64,000 nucleotides of DNA, taken from NCBI GenBank assembly GCA_035310145.1, contig DATGEL010000005.1, positions 1-64,000 on the forward strand, written 5' to 3'. Under the pieces are notes generated by a model. That model searched no databases. It was not told the origin of the DNA and saw only the letters and a program-made list of their open reading frames with translations. Positions within the stretch are counted from its first letter, which is position 1; each line of letters opens with the position of its first letter. Both the position numbers and the translations under genes were made by a program. Source of the DNA: Dehalococcoidia bacterium (lineage in GTDB: Bacteria; Chloroflexota; Dehalococcoidia; CAUJGQ01). Shown piece after piece: positions 32,195-42,096 of the stretch.

Positions 32195-34822
32195 ATGGTG
32201 GCAGCACGGTACTCCTCGCGGCTGCTGGAGCGCGAACTGGAGCTCGATCGCCTGCGCCGAGCTTGGCGCGAGGTGCGGGCCGGGCACGGATCGGCGTGGC
32301 TGGTTTGTGCCGAGGCGGGCGGCGGCAAAACGCGCCTGGTGCACGAACTCCTCCGCGAGAGCGGCGCGCGGGCGCTGTGGGGAGCCGCTGAACCCGTCGC
32401 CCCGCCTGAGCCATACCTGGCGCTGAAGCGCGCCCTGCCCGGCTTCGAGCCAGCGGCCACGCGCGAAGGTTCGATTGCGAACGTCATGGCGCAGTTTGAG
32501 CAGGTAGGTGCGCGGGGGCCGCTGCTGTGTGTGCTGGACGACCTGCACTTCGCCGACGAAGGCACCATCGCCGTACTCGTGCGCCTCTGCCTGGAGAGCC
32601 GCGAGCGTCCCTGGCTGATCGTTGCCATGTTGCGGCCCGCGGAGGGTTCTGCTGCCCTGCAGCTTGCCGTGACCGAAACGGTGGCGCAGGGCCGGGCTCA
32701 GCGGCTTGACCTGGCGCCGCTGTCCCGTGAGGCAGTGGCCATGCTGGTCACCGCCGTGCGCGCCCGGGGCGATGCCGAGATCGACGCCGACAGCATCTAC
32801 CGTGACAGCGGCGGCAATCCCTGGTTCGCCGAAACGCTGGCGCGCGGCAACAGCGCCATCGCCGCCGCGCGCGACCGCCTGCTGCTGCGCTTGGACCGGC
32901 TGGAGAACGCGACTCCTGGCGCCTGCGCCGCCCTCGCCGCCCTTGCGCCGGCTGCCCGCCCGCTTCCCCATGCCGTCGCCGCCGACGTCTGCGGCGGCGA
33001 CCGGCCGGGGCTGCGCCGCGTCTTCCTCGGCCTGCGCGACGCCGGAGTTTTGATCGAAGAGCCGCTCGGCTGGGCCTTCCGGCACGAGTTGCTGCGCCGC
33101 TCGCTGCTCGACGGGATGATCGCCGCGGACCGCCGCGACGCCCACCGCGCCCTGGCCGAGGCGTTGGAACGGCGCGAGGCCGGCGCGCCCGAGCTGGCGA
33201 TGCACTACGCGGCCGCCGGCGATCGGCGCGCCGTGGACTGGGCGCTGCGCGCCGCGCGCGAGGCCGGCGCCGTGGACGCGCACGCGGAGGCGCTCGCCCA
33301 GCTTCAGCGGGCGCTCGCGTTTGACCTGGAAACGGAGCAGCGCCGTGCGGCGTTGCGGGCGGCCGCCATGGAGGCCTTCCGCCTCGGCCGCTTCGTCGAG
33401 GCGCAGCGGCTCAACGAGGAAGGGATCGCCCTGCCCGGCGGCGATCCGGAGACGATCTCGCTGCTGCACCAGCGCGCGGCCAACGCGGCCCGGCTGCATG
33501 GGCACCTGCCCGCGGCCGGCAGCCACATGAACGCCGCCGAACAGGTGCTGGCCGATCGCCCCGTCAGCTTTCAGAAGGCGAACGTCGCCGTGGCGCGGGC
33601 CTTGCAGTACACGGTACAGGTCTCGCCCGACCAGGCCATCGACGCGATCGAGCGGGCGCTGACAATGGCGCGGGAGTTGACCGACCCTGCCCAGGCGCTG
33701 CGCATCGACTCCGAGGCGCGTGCCTACCTCGTGCTCACCCTGCTGGACCGCGGAGACCCGGCCGCCTACCGCAGCTTCCGGCAGTTGCTCAGCGTGCCGG
33801 CCGGCGGGCGCAACTATGCCAGCGACATGGTGATCGCGCGCATCAACACCTTCGCCGGCTCGGTGTTCTCGCTCTTCCATGCCGAGGCCGAGCGCCTGCG
33901 CGAGGAGCTGCTCGACGGCATCCGCCGGCACGAGCTGGGCTGGCTGCCCTGGGCCGACCCGCACCGTGTGCTGGAACTGGTGCAGCTCGGCCGTTACACC
34001 GCGGCGCGCGAGCTCGCGCGAACGCTGACGCCGCCGCAGCCCGGCTCACTGGAAGGCAGCACCCTGCTTTGCGCGAACATCATCGCTGAGGCCCGAGCCG
34101 GGTCGCTTGAGCGGGCCAGGGCGCTGCTGAACACCGCCGAGCGAAACGACGCCTATCGGCACCAGGCGCTGCTCGGACTGGCCGAGCTCGACCTGGCGCT
34201 GGTCGAGCCGGACGCTGCCGCGGCCGGGCTGGCGCAGCGCGTCTACGAAGAGGCCGATCGCCGCCGGCATGCGCGGGTCGCCGGCGTGGCCGCGGTCGCG
34301 CAGGCGCTCAGCGCGGGAGAAGCGCCGTCTCGCCCGCCGTGGCTCGCAGACGATTCGCCGCTGGGCGTTTTCTGGGAGTGGGCCGCCGGCATCGTCGGCC
34401 AGGATGCCGAGGGGCTGCGCGCCGTCGCCGGGCGGCTTGCGGCCATGCGCTGCCCATACGAAGCGGCGCTGGCGCTGCGCGACGCCGGCGACCTCGCGGC
34501 GGCCTACAAGGCGTTTGGCGAGCTGGGCGCCGGCAACGCCCGCCGCCAGACGGCGCTGCTGCTGCGCGCCAACACCCAGCGGATTCCGCGCCGCACGCGC
34601 GCGGCGGTGGCCGACGATGGCCTCACGCCGACCGAGCGCGAGGTCTGCCGCCTCGTCGCCGCGGGCGCCAACAACCGTGCGATCGCCGACGACCTCGGCA
34701 TCAGCGTACGCACCGTCGAAAGCCATCTCGCCCGCATCTACCCCAAGACCGGACAGCGCGGCCGCGTGGCCCTTGCCGTCTGGTGGCGCGAACACGACGG
34801 CGCCGGCCGCGACGACAACTGA
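32195..34822 (+). CDS. LuxR-family (LAL/MalT-like) ATPase transcriptional regulator
   Basis: An 875-residue large ATP-binding LuxR regulator. N-terminal AAA domain with Walker [12 protein letters not shown] near residue 42 and Walker [14 protein letters not shown] near 110; a long helical TPR-like middle (about 330-790); and a C-terminal LuxR HTH (about 807-865) with [20 protein letters not shown] and [16 protein letters not shown]. Such proteins integrate an unknown ligand or signal with ATP to activate a nearby operon. ATG 32195 is used; TATACT at 32093-32098 may be the -10 box. It lies between two truncated hemoglobin genes. Confidence 0.9.
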   Translation: MVAARYSSRLLERELELDRLRRAWREVRAGHGSAWLVCAEAGGGKTRLVHELLRESGARALWGAAEPVAPPEPYLALKRALPGFEPAATREGSIANVMAQFEQVGARGPLLCVLDDLHFADEGTIAVLVRLCLESRERPWLIVAMLRPAEGSAALQLAVTETVAQGRAQRLDLAPLSREAVAMLVTAVRARGDAEIDADSIYRDSGGNPWFAETLARGNSAIAAARDRLLLRLDRLENATPGACAALAALAPAARPLPHAVAADVCGGDRPGLRRVFLGLRDAGVLIEEPLGWAFRHELLRRSLLDGMIAADRRDAHRALAEALERREAGAPELAMHYAAAGDRRAVDWALRAAREAGAVDAHAEALAQLQRALAFDLETEQRRAALRAAAMEAFRLGRFVEAQRLNEEGIALPGGDPETISLLHQRAANAARLHGHLPAAGSHMNAAEQVLADRPVSFQKANVAVARALQYTVQVSPDQAIDAIERALTMARELTDPAQALRIDSEARAYLVLTLLDRGDPAAYRSFRQLLSVPAGGRNYASDMVIARINTFAGSVFSLFHAEAERLREELLDGIRRHELGWLPWADPHRVLELVQLGRYTAARELARTLTPPQPGSLEGSTLLCANIIAEARAGSLERARALLNTAERNDAYRHQALLGLAELDLALVEPDAAAAGLAQRVYEEADRRRHARVAGVAAVAQALSAGEAPSRPPWLADDSPLGVFWEWAAGIVGQDAEGLRAVAGRLAAMRCPYEAALALRDAGDLAAAYKAFGELGAGNARRQTALLLRANTQRIPRRTRAAVADDGLTPTEREVCRLVAAGANNRAIADDLGISVRTVESHLARIYPKTGQRGRVALAVWWREHDGAGRDDN

Positions 34823-34827
34823 GTCCG

Positions 34828-34860
34828 ACCTCCCGCCCCTCTTCCCTCTTCCCCTCCCCG
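34828..34860 (+). repeat. Pyrimidine-rich tract d
   Basis: CTCCCGCCCCTCTTCCCTCT followed by TCCCCTCCCCG just after the stop of the LuxR-type regulator. Compositionally like the other tracts at gene ends. Confidence 0.5.
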
Positions 34861-35006
34861 GCCCAGCGGAGCGCGGACCGCGTGGATTGCCTCCTCACGT
34901 CTTCGCTCGGACCGCGCCTTCGGCTGGCGGCTTCACTGTTGGCTGCACCACACAGCGCCCTTAACTTGCGTAGTCTCGCGGAGCGAAACCGGGGAGAGTC
35001 CGCGCG

Positions 35007-35309
35007 ATGCTGAGCATGCCGGCGGTGAGCGCCGCCGAGTATCTGCTCAACGAGGTGAGACTCATGCGTGACGCGACACAATCAGCGACCGATTTGCCGA
35101 ACAGCACCAGCGGCAACGAGGCGCGGGACGAGGTACAGGGCTACGGCATTAAGGTGCCCGACTTCGGCCCACAGATGCCCTCCGCGCTGAACTTCACCTT
35201 GCCGGCGCTGGGCAGCCCCACCAGTACCGCTGGAGAGGCGGACCCGTCGCTTGCCATGCGCAAGGCCGGCGGCATCCAGGGCGAATTCAGCATCATCGGC
35301 GTGCTCTAG
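35007..35309 (+). CDS. Small hypothetical protein (100 aa)
   Basis: Unrecognised 100-residue hydrophilic protein with a helical N-terminus and Ser/Thr/Pro-rich remainder. ATG 35007 has GGGGAGAG upstream. An alternative start is ATG 35064 with GAGGTGAGACTC directly before it, giving an 81-residue product. A 9-bp stem (35340-35370) follows and may end the transcript. Coding status is moderate, because codon use looks plausible but no domain is seen. Confidence 0.5.
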   Translation: MLSMPAVSAAEYLLNEVRLMRDATQSATDLPNSTSGNEARDEVQGYGIKVPDFGPQMPSALNFTLPALGSPTSTAGEADPSLAMRKAGGIQGEFSIIGVL

Positions 35310-35339
35310 CCCGCTCGCACCGTCCCCTGCTTCCTCGCT

Positions 35340-35370
35340 GCACTCGCCCTGGAACGGCGACGGCGAGTGC
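35340..35370 (+). terminator. Weak hairpin after the 100-aa gene
   Basis: GCACTCGCC (35340-35348) and GGCGAGTGC (35362-35370) form a 9-bp stem with a 13-base loop; there is no T-run, so termination is uncertain. Confidence 0.35.
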
Positions 35371-35541
35371 CACGTCCTCGTCAACATCTCCACCTACTGG
35401 GCATAGCGCGGCTGCCGGCCCTTGCGTCCCTCTCTGCGCCGGGGCCGCGGCAGCGCCCCCCTCCGTCACTTCACGTCACGGACAAGCAGGTCGCCCGCGT
35501 CATCGATTCCGGTGGCGCGGAGCGCCGAGGAGCGAAACGTC

Positions 35542-35928
35542 ATGCGGCACGATACTTCGATCTACGACGCGATCGGCGGGCAGCCGGCGGTGCTGGCCGC
35601 GGTGGAAGAGTTCTACCGGCGCGTGCTGGCCGATCCGGCGCTCGCCCCCTTCTTCGCAGAGATCCCCATGCAGCGGCTGAAGGGACATCAGGCCGCCTTC
35701 TTCGCTATGGCGCTGGGCGGACCGGACCGCTACAAGGGCAGATCCATGCGCGAGGCGCATGCCGGCCGCGACATTATCGACAGCGATTTCGACCGCGTCG
35801 CGCAGCACCTCACCGACACGCTCGAATCGCTCGAAGTCGACCAGGAAACGATCGGTCAGATCATCGGCCACGTCGCGCTACTGCGCAGCGAGGTGGTCGA
35901 CGCGGAGACGGAGGAGCCGGCGGCGTAA
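35542..35928 (+). CDS. Truncated hemoglobin (group I-like), second copy
   Basis: A 128-residue trHb beginning MRHDTSIYDAIGG. Features: VEEFYRRVLADP, FFAEIPMQRLKGHQAAFF, MREAHAGRDI with the proximal His, and a short C-terminal helix. ATG 35542 follows GAGGAG; the frame upstream is a non-homologous extension and is rejected. It is clearly paralogous to the protein at 31608-32036. Likely role: O2 or NO binding or redox protection. Confidence 0.9.
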   Translation: MRHDTSIYDAIGGQPAVLAAVEEFYRRVLADPALAPFFAEIPMQRLKGHQAAFFAMALGGPDRYKGRSMREAHAGRDIIDSDFDRVAQHLTDTLESLEVDQETIGQIIGHVALLRSEVVDAETEEPAA

Positions 35929-36062
35929 GAGTCGGCATTTCGCCTCTGTCTCCGCATATACGTCCTGGGCGTCGCCCGGCTCATCCGCGCCGGCCGCGTG
36001 CGCCAGCGACACTGAAAGGGCGCGGCCCCGGCTTCGCCGCGCTGAGAGGAGGAGGCAGCAGC

Positions 36063-36635
36063 ATGCAAAGCCCCGTCGACCGTTTGGAGAAGCTCGCGGC
36101 TTTGCACCGGCGCGGCAACCTCGGCGACGCAGCGTTTGCAGCCGCGAAGGAGTCGGTGCTGGATGCCTGCGAGGAGAGCGAGAGGCCAGATCACGCGGGC
36201 ATGGCAGTGGCGGACGCGCGCTCGTCGCACGGGGGCAGCGTTCACACAACCGCAGGCGCCTGGCCGGGAGCGTCACGCCGCGCGCCGTTCTGGCGCAACC
36301 CGTGGGCGCTGGGTGTGGCGATCACCGTGGCGATCTTCTGCGGATTCATGTATGCGGCGGTCGCGACAGCGGTCATCCCGTCGAGCGCGCTTTGGACCGG
36401 CCGGCTCGCCTGCAGCAGCCCCGCTCACCTCGTCTCTCACCGCTCGAGGGCGAGCTTCGGGAACAGTACCCAGATGACCGTGCGCTTCACGTGTGTAGAC
36501 CCCTCGGGAGCATCGAAGCGCGCTGATACATTTGCGATCTTCGGGCTACAGCTTGCGCTCGGCGCCGGGGTGTCGCTGGGCCTTATCGCCGTCACCGGTC
36601 TGGTCTCCGCCGGAATCGCCCGCCGGCGGAGATGA
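36063..36635 (+). CDS. Membrane protein with SHOCT-like N-terminus
   Basis: A 190-residue protein. Residues 5-32 (LEKLAALHRRGNLGDAAF) resemble a SHOCT short oligomerisation motif. Two hydrophobic helices follow (about 83-105 and 158-182), with a short extracytoplasmic loop containing two Cys between them. The C-terminus is Arg-rich and cytosolic. ATG 36063 follows GAGGAGGAGGC. Function unknown. Confidence 0.68.
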   Translation: MQSPVDRLEKLAALHRRGNLGDAAFAAAKESVLDACEESERPDHAGMAVADARSSHGGSVHTTAGAWPGASRRAPFWRNPWALGVAITVAIFCGFMYAAVATAVIPSSALWTGRLACSSPAHLVSHRSRASFGNSTQMTVRFTCVDPSGASKRADTFAIFGLQLALGAGVSLGLIAVTGLVSAGIARRRR

Positions 36636-36734
36636 CCGCCTCTCGCGCTCCGGCCGCGGACGTGGTTCGATCGATCCTGCGGGGACCGCGACAGGCGCGC
36701 CCCGACACCTCCGACTCTGCCAGGACGTCCGCCC

Positions 36735-37772
36735 GTGGCAATGCTCAGCGTGCTCGACCAGTCTCCCATACGCCGCGGCGGCACGCCGCGGGACGCGATC
36801 AACGAAACGCTGCGCCTGGCCGAGGTCTGTGACCGACTCGGTTATCGGCGCTATTGGCTGGCCGAGCACCACAACTCTGGCGGCCTCGCCTGCGCCAGCC
36901 CCGAAGTGCTGATCCCGATGGTGGCGGCGCGTACGCAACAGATCCGCGTCGGCTCCGGCGGCGTGATGCTCAGCCACTACAGCCCGCTGAAAGTGGCCGA
37001 GACCTTCCGCATGTTAGAAGCGCTGCATCCGGGACGCATCGACCTGGGTATCGGCCGGGCGCCGGGGAGTGACGGCCGCACGGCGCGGGCGCTGGCGCAC
37101 GGCCCCGGCGCCCTCGGCATCGAGCACTATCCGGAACAGCTCGCCGACCTCTACGGCTTTCTCACCGACGACTTCCCGCGCAACCACCCCTTCCACGGCA
37201 TCCACGCCATGCCCGCCGGACCAGAGATGCCCGAGATCTGGCTGCTCGGCTCGACGGCGGAGAGCGCCAGCCTGGCGGCGCACTTCGGCTGGGCCTTCTC
37301 CTTCGCGCAGTTCATCTCGCCGGAGGGCGGCGAGGGCATGATCAGAGCATACAAGCGCCACTTCAAGCCTTCGCCGCTGCTGGCCGAGCCGCGGGCGAGC
37401 ATCGGCGTCTCCGTCACCTGCGCCGATACCGAAGAAGAGGCGGAACGGCTCTGCTGGAGCCGCTGGTACTGGCGGGCGACGGCGCTGGGCGGCGGGCGCG
37501 GCGGCGTGCCGCCGGTGGAAGAGGCGCTGGCATATTCCTACACCGAGCAGGAGCGCGAGTACATCGAGTACATGCGCCGTCTCTCGATCCACGGCACGCC
37601 AGAGCAGGTGAAGGCGCGCCTGCTGGCGCTGGGCGAAGCGTACGGCGTGGACGAGTTCGTCGTCGTCACGATCACCCACGACTTCGCCGCCCGCGTGCAC
37701 AGCTACGAGCTGCTGGCCGAGGCGTTCGGGCTGTCGGCTCCCGTTCCCCCGTCCCCTTTCCCCCAATCCTGA
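36735..37772 (+). CDS. LLM class flavin-dependent oxidoreductase (MsnO8/luciferase-like)
   Basis: A 345-residue luciferase-like monooxygenase of the alkanal/MsnO8 subgroup: LSVLDQSPIRRGGTP at the start, YWLAEHHN near 41, VGSGGVMLSHYSPLKVAE near 70, RIDLGIGRAPGSD near 98 and EIWLLGSTAESASLAAHFG near 165. GTG 36735 is used; ATG 36741 is close. The last dozen residues and the TGA stop (37770-37772) come from a 161-bp palindromic element that begins near 37737, so the native C-terminus was probably replaced on insertion. Confidence 0.88.
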   Translation: MAMLSVLDQSPIRRGGTPRDAINETLRLAEVCDRLGYRRYWLAEHHNSGGLACASPEVLIPMVAARTQQIRVGSGGVMLSHYSPLKVAETFRMLEALHPGRIDLGIGRAPGSDGRTARALAHGPGALGIEHYPEQLADLYGFLTDDFPRNHPFHGIHAMPAGPEMPEIWLLGSTAESASLAAHFGWAFSFAQFISPEGGEGMIRAYKRHFKPSPLLAEPRASIGVSVTCADTEEEAERLCWSRWYWRATALGGGRGGVPPVEEALAYSYTEQEREYIEYMRRLSIHGTPEQVKARLLALGEAYGVDEFVVVTITHDFAARVHSYELLAEAFGLSAPVPPSPFPQS

Positions 37773-37897
37773 GGGGAAAGGGGCGATCGCGGGTTGGAGC
37801 GATCCGGACAGACGTCGGGTTAACCGCAAAGCGATCGGAACGCCGTAAGCGCGATCGCCCCTCGCCCAGGATTGGGCGAGGGGAGGGGGTGAGGGCC
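37737..37897. repeat. Family 1 palindromic mobile-like element (about 161 bp, core inverted)
   Basis: Right end TGAGGGCC (37890-37897) and right hairpin CCCCTCGCCCAGGATTGGGC are intact; the left end GGCTCCCG is eroded. The core contains GTTAACCGCAAAGCGATCGG, the reverse complement of the core at 20596-20755. The left hairpin apex CCAATCCTGA contributes the stop codon of the LLM gene. Confidence 0.8.
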
Positions 37898-37910
37898 AAT
37901 CGGCCCGCCC

Positions 37911-39734
37911 TCAGTCCCCTGCCGGCACCGCGTCGATCGCGCCCTCGAGCGCGAACTGCTGCTCGTAGAGCCGCGCGTAGACGCCGCCGCGGGCCAGCAA
38001 CTCGGCGTGTGTGCCGCGTTCCACCACGCGGCCGGCTTCCACCACCAGGATCAGGTCGGCCTTGAGGATCGTGGAGAGGCGGTGTGCGATCGCCAGCACC
38101 GTGCGGCCGCGCGTCAGCCGCTCAAGCGCCTGCTGAATCGCCCGCTCCGTGCCCGTGTCCACGCTGGAGGTCGCCTCGTCCAGGATCAGGATCGCCGGGT
38201 CTTTGAGCAGCGCCCGCGCGATCGCCACCCGCTGCTTCTCCCCGCCGGAGAGGCGGTAGCCGCGCTCGCCGACGACGGTGTCGTAGCCGTCGCGCAGGCC
38301 GGCGATGAACTCGTGGATGTTCGCCGCCCGCGCCGCCGCCTCGATCTCCGCATCGGTCGCCTCGGGGCGGGCGTAGCGCAGGTTCTCGCGGATGGACGAG
38401 TGGAAGAGGAACGGCTCCTGGTTGACCATGCTGATCGCCTGGCCCAGCGATTCCAGCGTCACATCGCGCACGTCGAGACCGTCGATCGTCACACGGCCGC
38501 TGCCCACGTCGTAAAGGCGCGGCACCAGGTAAGCGATCGTCGTTTTGCCCGCGCCGCTGGGGCCGACCAGCGCCGCGAACTTCCCCGGCGGCACGGCAAA
38601 GTCCACGTCGCGCAGCGCCGGCACGCCGCGCAGATATGAGAAACCGACATGCTCGAACGCCAGCCGTCCGGCGACGTTCGTCAGCGGCAGGGCATTGGGC
38701 TTGTCCGCGATCTCGTGCTCCAGGTCGAGGTAGTCGAAGATGCGCTCGAACAGCGCCAGCGAGCTGAGCACCGTGATCTGCACGTTGAGCAGCGAGGAGA
38801 TCGGCCCGAACAGCCGCTGCACGAAGGCCGCGAAGGCCACAACCGTGCCGATCGACGCCTCGCCGCCGATCACTCGGTGCCCGCCGTACCAGTAGACGAC
38901 GGCCGGTGCGATCGCGGAGAAGAGGCCCATCGCCATCTGGAACCAGCGGCCGACCATCGCCCGGCGGATGTTGAGGTCGCGGATTCGGCGCGAGGTGCGC
39001 TGGAAGCGCTGGTACTCGTCGGTCTGGCGGCCGAACGTCTTCACCAGCAGGGCGCCGCTGACCGAAAGCGTCTCCTGCATCTGCGCGTTGAGGTCGGCGA
39101 GCTGCTCCTGTGTCTCGCCGAAGATGCCGCGCTGCACCTCGCCCACGCGCCGCGCCGGCAGCACAAAGAGCGGCAGCGGCGCGATCGAAAAGAGCGCCAG
39201 CCGCCAGTCGAGCGCCAGCATCAGCGCCAGCGTGCTGCCCGCCGTGATCGCGTTTTCGATCACCGCGCCGAGCGTGTCGCTGACCACGCTCTGCACGCCG
39301 CCGACGTCGTTGTTGATGCGCGAGAGCACTTCGCCCGTACGGTTGGCGGTGAACCAGCGCAGCGACATGCCGCCGAGATGGCGATAGAGCGTGCCGCGCA
39401 GGTCGAAGACCACATCCTGCCCGACGAGGTTGCTGAGGAACGAGCGCAGCACGCCGACCAGGGCGCCGAGCGTCACCAGCCCGACGATCGCCAGCGCCAG
39501 CACGTCGATCTGGTAGCCGTCGTGCCGGGGAATCGCCTGGTCGATGATGCGGCGGAAAAGCAGCGGCGGCCCGAGGCCCACCGTCGCGGTGATGATGATC
39601 GTGAGCAGGTAGCCGGCCATCGTCAGCCGGTGCGGCCAGAGCAGCGCCGTGGCGCGGCGCATCGTCGGCCAGGCCGGGCGTGTGGGCCGCGATCGCTGAC
39701 GCCCCGGCCCGCCGCCGGGACCGTGGAAGAACAT
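37911..39734 (-). CDS. ABC transporter permease/ATP-binding protein (exporter half-transporter)
   Basis: A 607-residue type IV ABC exporter subunit of the MsbA/LmrA class: about six membrane helices (residues 38-320) fused to an ATPase. Walker A GPSGAGKTT near 392, signature RLSGGEKQR near 491, Walker B ILILDEATSSVD near 514 and the H-loop IAHRLST near 547. Only one such gene is present, so it likely works as a homodimer. The substrate (lipid, drug or peptide) cannot be inferred. The proline/arginine-rich first 22 residues are unusual. Confidence 0.92.
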   Translation of the reverse strand: MFFHGPGGGPGRQRSRPTRPAWPTMRRATALLWPHRLTMAGYLLTIIITATVGLGPPLLFRRIIDQAIPRHDGYQIDVLALAIVGLVTLGALVGVLRSFLSNLVGQDVVFDLRGTLYRHLGGMSLRWFTANRTGEVLSRINNDVGGVQSVVSDTLGAVIENAITAGSTLALMLALDWRLALFSIAPLPLFVLPARRVGEVQRGIFGETQEQLADLNAQMQETLSVSGALLVKTFGRQTDEYQRFQRTSRRIRDLNIRRAMVGRWFQMAMGLFSAIAPAVVYWYGGHRVIGGEASIGTVVAFAAFVQRLFGPISSLLNVQITVLSSLALFERIFDYLDLEHEIADKPNALPLTNVAGRLAFEHVGFSYLRGVPALRDVDFAVPPGKFAALVGPSGAGKTTIAYLVPRLYDVGSGRVTIDGLDVRDVTLESLGQAISMVNQEPFLFHSSIRENLRYARPEATDAEIEAAARAANIHEFIAGLRDGYDTVVGERGYRLSGGEKQRVAIARALLKDPAILILDEATSSVDTGTERAIQQALERLTRGRTVLAIAHRLSTILKADLILVVEAGRVVERGTHAELLARGGVYARLYEQQFALEGAIDAVPAGD

Positions 39735-39880
39735 GCAGCGCTCCGAAACAGAGACGGGAGCAGCCGAAAGGGCTGCTCGCCTTTCCCTCTATGGTGCCGC
39801 AGACCGGCCCGTTTCGCACTGTCTGAACGGCCCTGCCCATTCGGGCGGCAGCGCGGGCCGGAACCGGCGCACGGCCACGG

Positions 39881-40924
39881 TCAGGTGAGGTGTTCAGCCT
39901 TCAGCGCAAGCATCTCCGTCCGAAACCCTTCCTCAAGTTCGCGCCGGCGCGGCGCCGGCAGGAAGCTGTGGCGCACGGAGTTGAGTACAAGCTCGTCGAT
40001 TGTGTCGAGGTCGAGGCCGAATTGCGCACGCAAAAGCAGCAGCTCGTCTGTGAGCGTGGTGTTGAACAGCGGCGGGTCGTCGCTGCCGATGCTGAGCGGC
40101 ACGCCGGCCGCGAGCAGCGCCGGCAGTGCGTGACCGCCGTAGCCGTCGCAGACGTTCAGGCAGACGTTGCTCGTTGGGCAGACTTCCAGCGCGATGCCTC
40201 GCTCCTTCAGCACGGCCGGCAGCGCCGGGTCTTCGGCGGCGCGCACGCCGTGGCCAATGCGCTCGGCGCCCAATGCATCGATCGCCTGCCAGACGCTTTC
40301 CGGTCCGCACAGCTCGCCGGCGTGCGGCACGGCGTGCAGGCCCGCCGCCCGCGCCCGCTCGAACCAGGGCGCAAACGTCGCGGTCGGGCCGTCGCGTTCG
40401 TCGCCGGCGAGGCCGAGCGCCACTACACCCTCGCGCTGTCCCTCGATCGCGCACGCCAGCGTCTGCTCACAGGCATCGCGCCAGTCGGACCGGCTGGAGT
40501 TGTGCATCAGGTCGAAGATCCACCGGATCTCGACGCCAAGCACCCTGCGCACCCGCTCCCGGCCACGGCAGAGACCGGCGAAGCTCTGGTCGAATGGCAC
40601 GCCGCGCCGCGTGTGCGGCACCACCGAGTAGGTCACCTCGGCGTAGCGTACGTGCTGCCGCGCCAGCTCTTCGCCGAGCTGCCAGGTCAGCAGCTCGAAA
40701 TCGTCGCGCTCCTTCAGCGAGTCGCAGATCGCGCTGTAGATCTGCAGGAAGTGGCGGAAGTCGCTGAACCGGAACCACTCGCGCAGGCCGGCCACGTCGT
40801 CCGCGGGCAGCGCCACACCGTGCAGGCGCGCCAGCTTCAGCAGCGTCTCCGGCTGCATCGAGCCTTCCAGATGAACGTGCAGCTCGGCCTTGGGCAGGCC
40901 GCGGATGTAGGACTCGGCGCTCAC
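39881..40924 (-). CDS. Adenosine deaminase-family protein
   Basis: A 347-residue zinc-dependent TIM-barrel deaminase. Zn ligands: HVHLEGS at residues 16-22, PHAGE near 200 and the Asp in SIGSDDPPLFNT near 275; ERIGHGVRA near 222 carries the active-site His. It would deaminate adenosine or a modified purine nucleoside. GTG 40924 overlaps the stop of the HMG-CoA lyase-like gene (GTGA) and is taken as start; open frame continues upstream through the overlapping gene and is a shadow. The pairing with an HMGL-type lyase is unusual. Confidence 0.88.
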   Translation of the reverse strand: MSAESYIRGLPKAELHVHLEGSMQPETLLKLARLHGVALPADDVAGLREWFRFSDFRHFLQIYSAICDSLKERDDFELLTWQLGEELARQHVRYAEVTYSVVPHTRRGVPFDQSFAGLCRGRERVRRVLGVEIRWIFDLMHNSSRSDWRDACEQTLACAIEGQREGVVALGLAGDERDGPTATFAPWFERARAAGLHAVPHAGELCGPESVWQAIDALGAERIGHGVRAAEDPALPAVLKERGIALEVCPTSNVCLNVCDGYGGHALPALLAAGVPLSIGSDDPPLFNTTLTDELLLLRAQFGLDLDTIDELVLNSVRHSFLPAPRRRELEEGFRTEMLALKAEHLT

Positions 40925-41868
40925 CGCGCGGCCAGCCGCTCGCGCACGCCCGCGGGCGGCTCGTAGCGCCGCGAGCTGGGGCCGGCCTTGATGATCTGGC
41001 CGCGCAGCGGGTGGCCGAGCACCCGCTCGCCACGCGTCGCCGTCTCCACCAACTTTTCGAGGTCCACGCCCGTTTGCACGCCCATCGCCTCCAGGCAGTG
41101 CACCAGGTCCTCGGTGCAGACGTTGCCCGAGGCGCCCGGCGCAAAGGGGCAACCGCCCAGCCCGCCAAACGAGGCGTCGAAGTGCGTGACGCCGGTCTCC
41201 ATCGCCGCCAGCACGCCGGGAATGCCCATCGCCCGCGTGTCGTGCATGTGCAGGTGCCATTCGATGCCTGGGAACTTCGGCGTGAGATAGGCGAACGTCT
41301 GCTGCACCTGCCGCGGGTTGGCCATGCCGGTCGTGTCGGCCAGGCAGACGCCCTTCGCGCCCAGATCGACCAGCCCGCGCACCACCCACTCCAGCCGTTC
41401 CAGCGGCACCGCGCCCTCGAACGGACAGCCGAACGACGTGGCGATGCCGGCCACGACCGGCACGCCGGCCCGCCACGCGATCTCGGCCACGGCTGCCATG
41501 CGGTCCAGCGATTCGGCGGTGGTCATGTTGACGTTGGCCAGGTTGTGCGTGTCGCTGGCGGAGAGCACGGTGTCCAGCTCGTCCACGCCGGCCTCGACGG
41601 CGCGCTGAGCGCCGCGCTCGTTCGGCACCAGCGCCGAGTAGACGACGCCCGGGGCGCGGCGGATGCCGGCAAACACGTCGGCCGCGTCGCGCAGCTGCGG
41701 CACCGCCTTCGGACTCACGAACGACGTGACCTGAATCCGCTTCAGTCCCGTGCCGCTCAGCCGGTCGACGATCGCGATCTTCTCTTCGGTCGAGACGAAG
41801 CCCGGCTCGATCTGCAAGCCGTCGCGCATCCCCACCTCGCAAACCTCGACCGTTTTCGGCAGCTTCAT
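40921..41868 (-). CDS. Hydroxymethylglutaryl-CoA lyase-type protein
   Basis: A 315-residue DRE-TIM metallolyase splitting HMG-CoA, or a related 3-hydroxy-3-methylacyl-CoA, to acetyl-CoA and an acid. N-terminal GMRDGLQIEPGFV holds the metal and catalytic Arg. GLGGCPFAPGASGN has the signature Cys near residue 240, and WHLHMHDTR carries metal His residues. ATG 41868 has AAAGGAAG upstream; a farther ATG at 42033 is rejected. Translationally coupled (GTGA) to the deaminase. It fits leucine or branched-acid breakdown with the acyl-CoA genes at 45-48 kb. Confidence 0.92.
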   Translation of the reverse strand: MKLPKTVEVCEVGMRDGLQIEPGFVSTEEKIAIVDRLSGTGLKRIQVTSFVSPKAVPQLRDAADVFAGIRRAPGVVYSALVPNERGAQRAVEAGVDELDTVLSASDTHNLANVNMTTAESLDRMAAVAEIAWRAGVPVVAGIATSFGCPFEGAVPLERLEWVVRGLVDLGAKGVCLADTTGMANPRQVQQTFAYLTPKFPGIEWHLHMHDTRAMGIPGVLAAMETGVTHFDASFGGLGGCPFAPGASGNVCTEDLVHCLEAMGVQTGVDLEKLVETATRGERVLGHPLRGQIIKAGPSSRRYEPPAGVRERLAAR

Positions 41869-42096
41869 CGGCGGCTTCCTTTCGTCGGGGCAACGTGCGT
41901 GCGGCCGCGGATCGAACCGGCAGCCAACAGTGTAGCGGAAGACTCGGCGACGGCGGTGTGCGAGGCGTGTCCGAGTCACATGCCGGCAGACCGATGCCCT
42001 CCCAAACGAAGCTGACCCCAAACGCTTCTCCACTCAGCTACACTGACGCCGCAGTGCGATTCCGATTCGTGGCGCTGTCTTGCTGCGAGGTGAGCC

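Noticed and set aside
32120-33964. 614-residue minus-strand frame in the LuxR regulator
   Set aside because: Shadow frame of the regulator; Gly/Arg/Ala-rich with no motif.
41011-42015. Plus-strand frame antisense to the HMG-CoA lyase-like gene
   Set aside because: Shadow frame; histidine and arginine-rich, no family.
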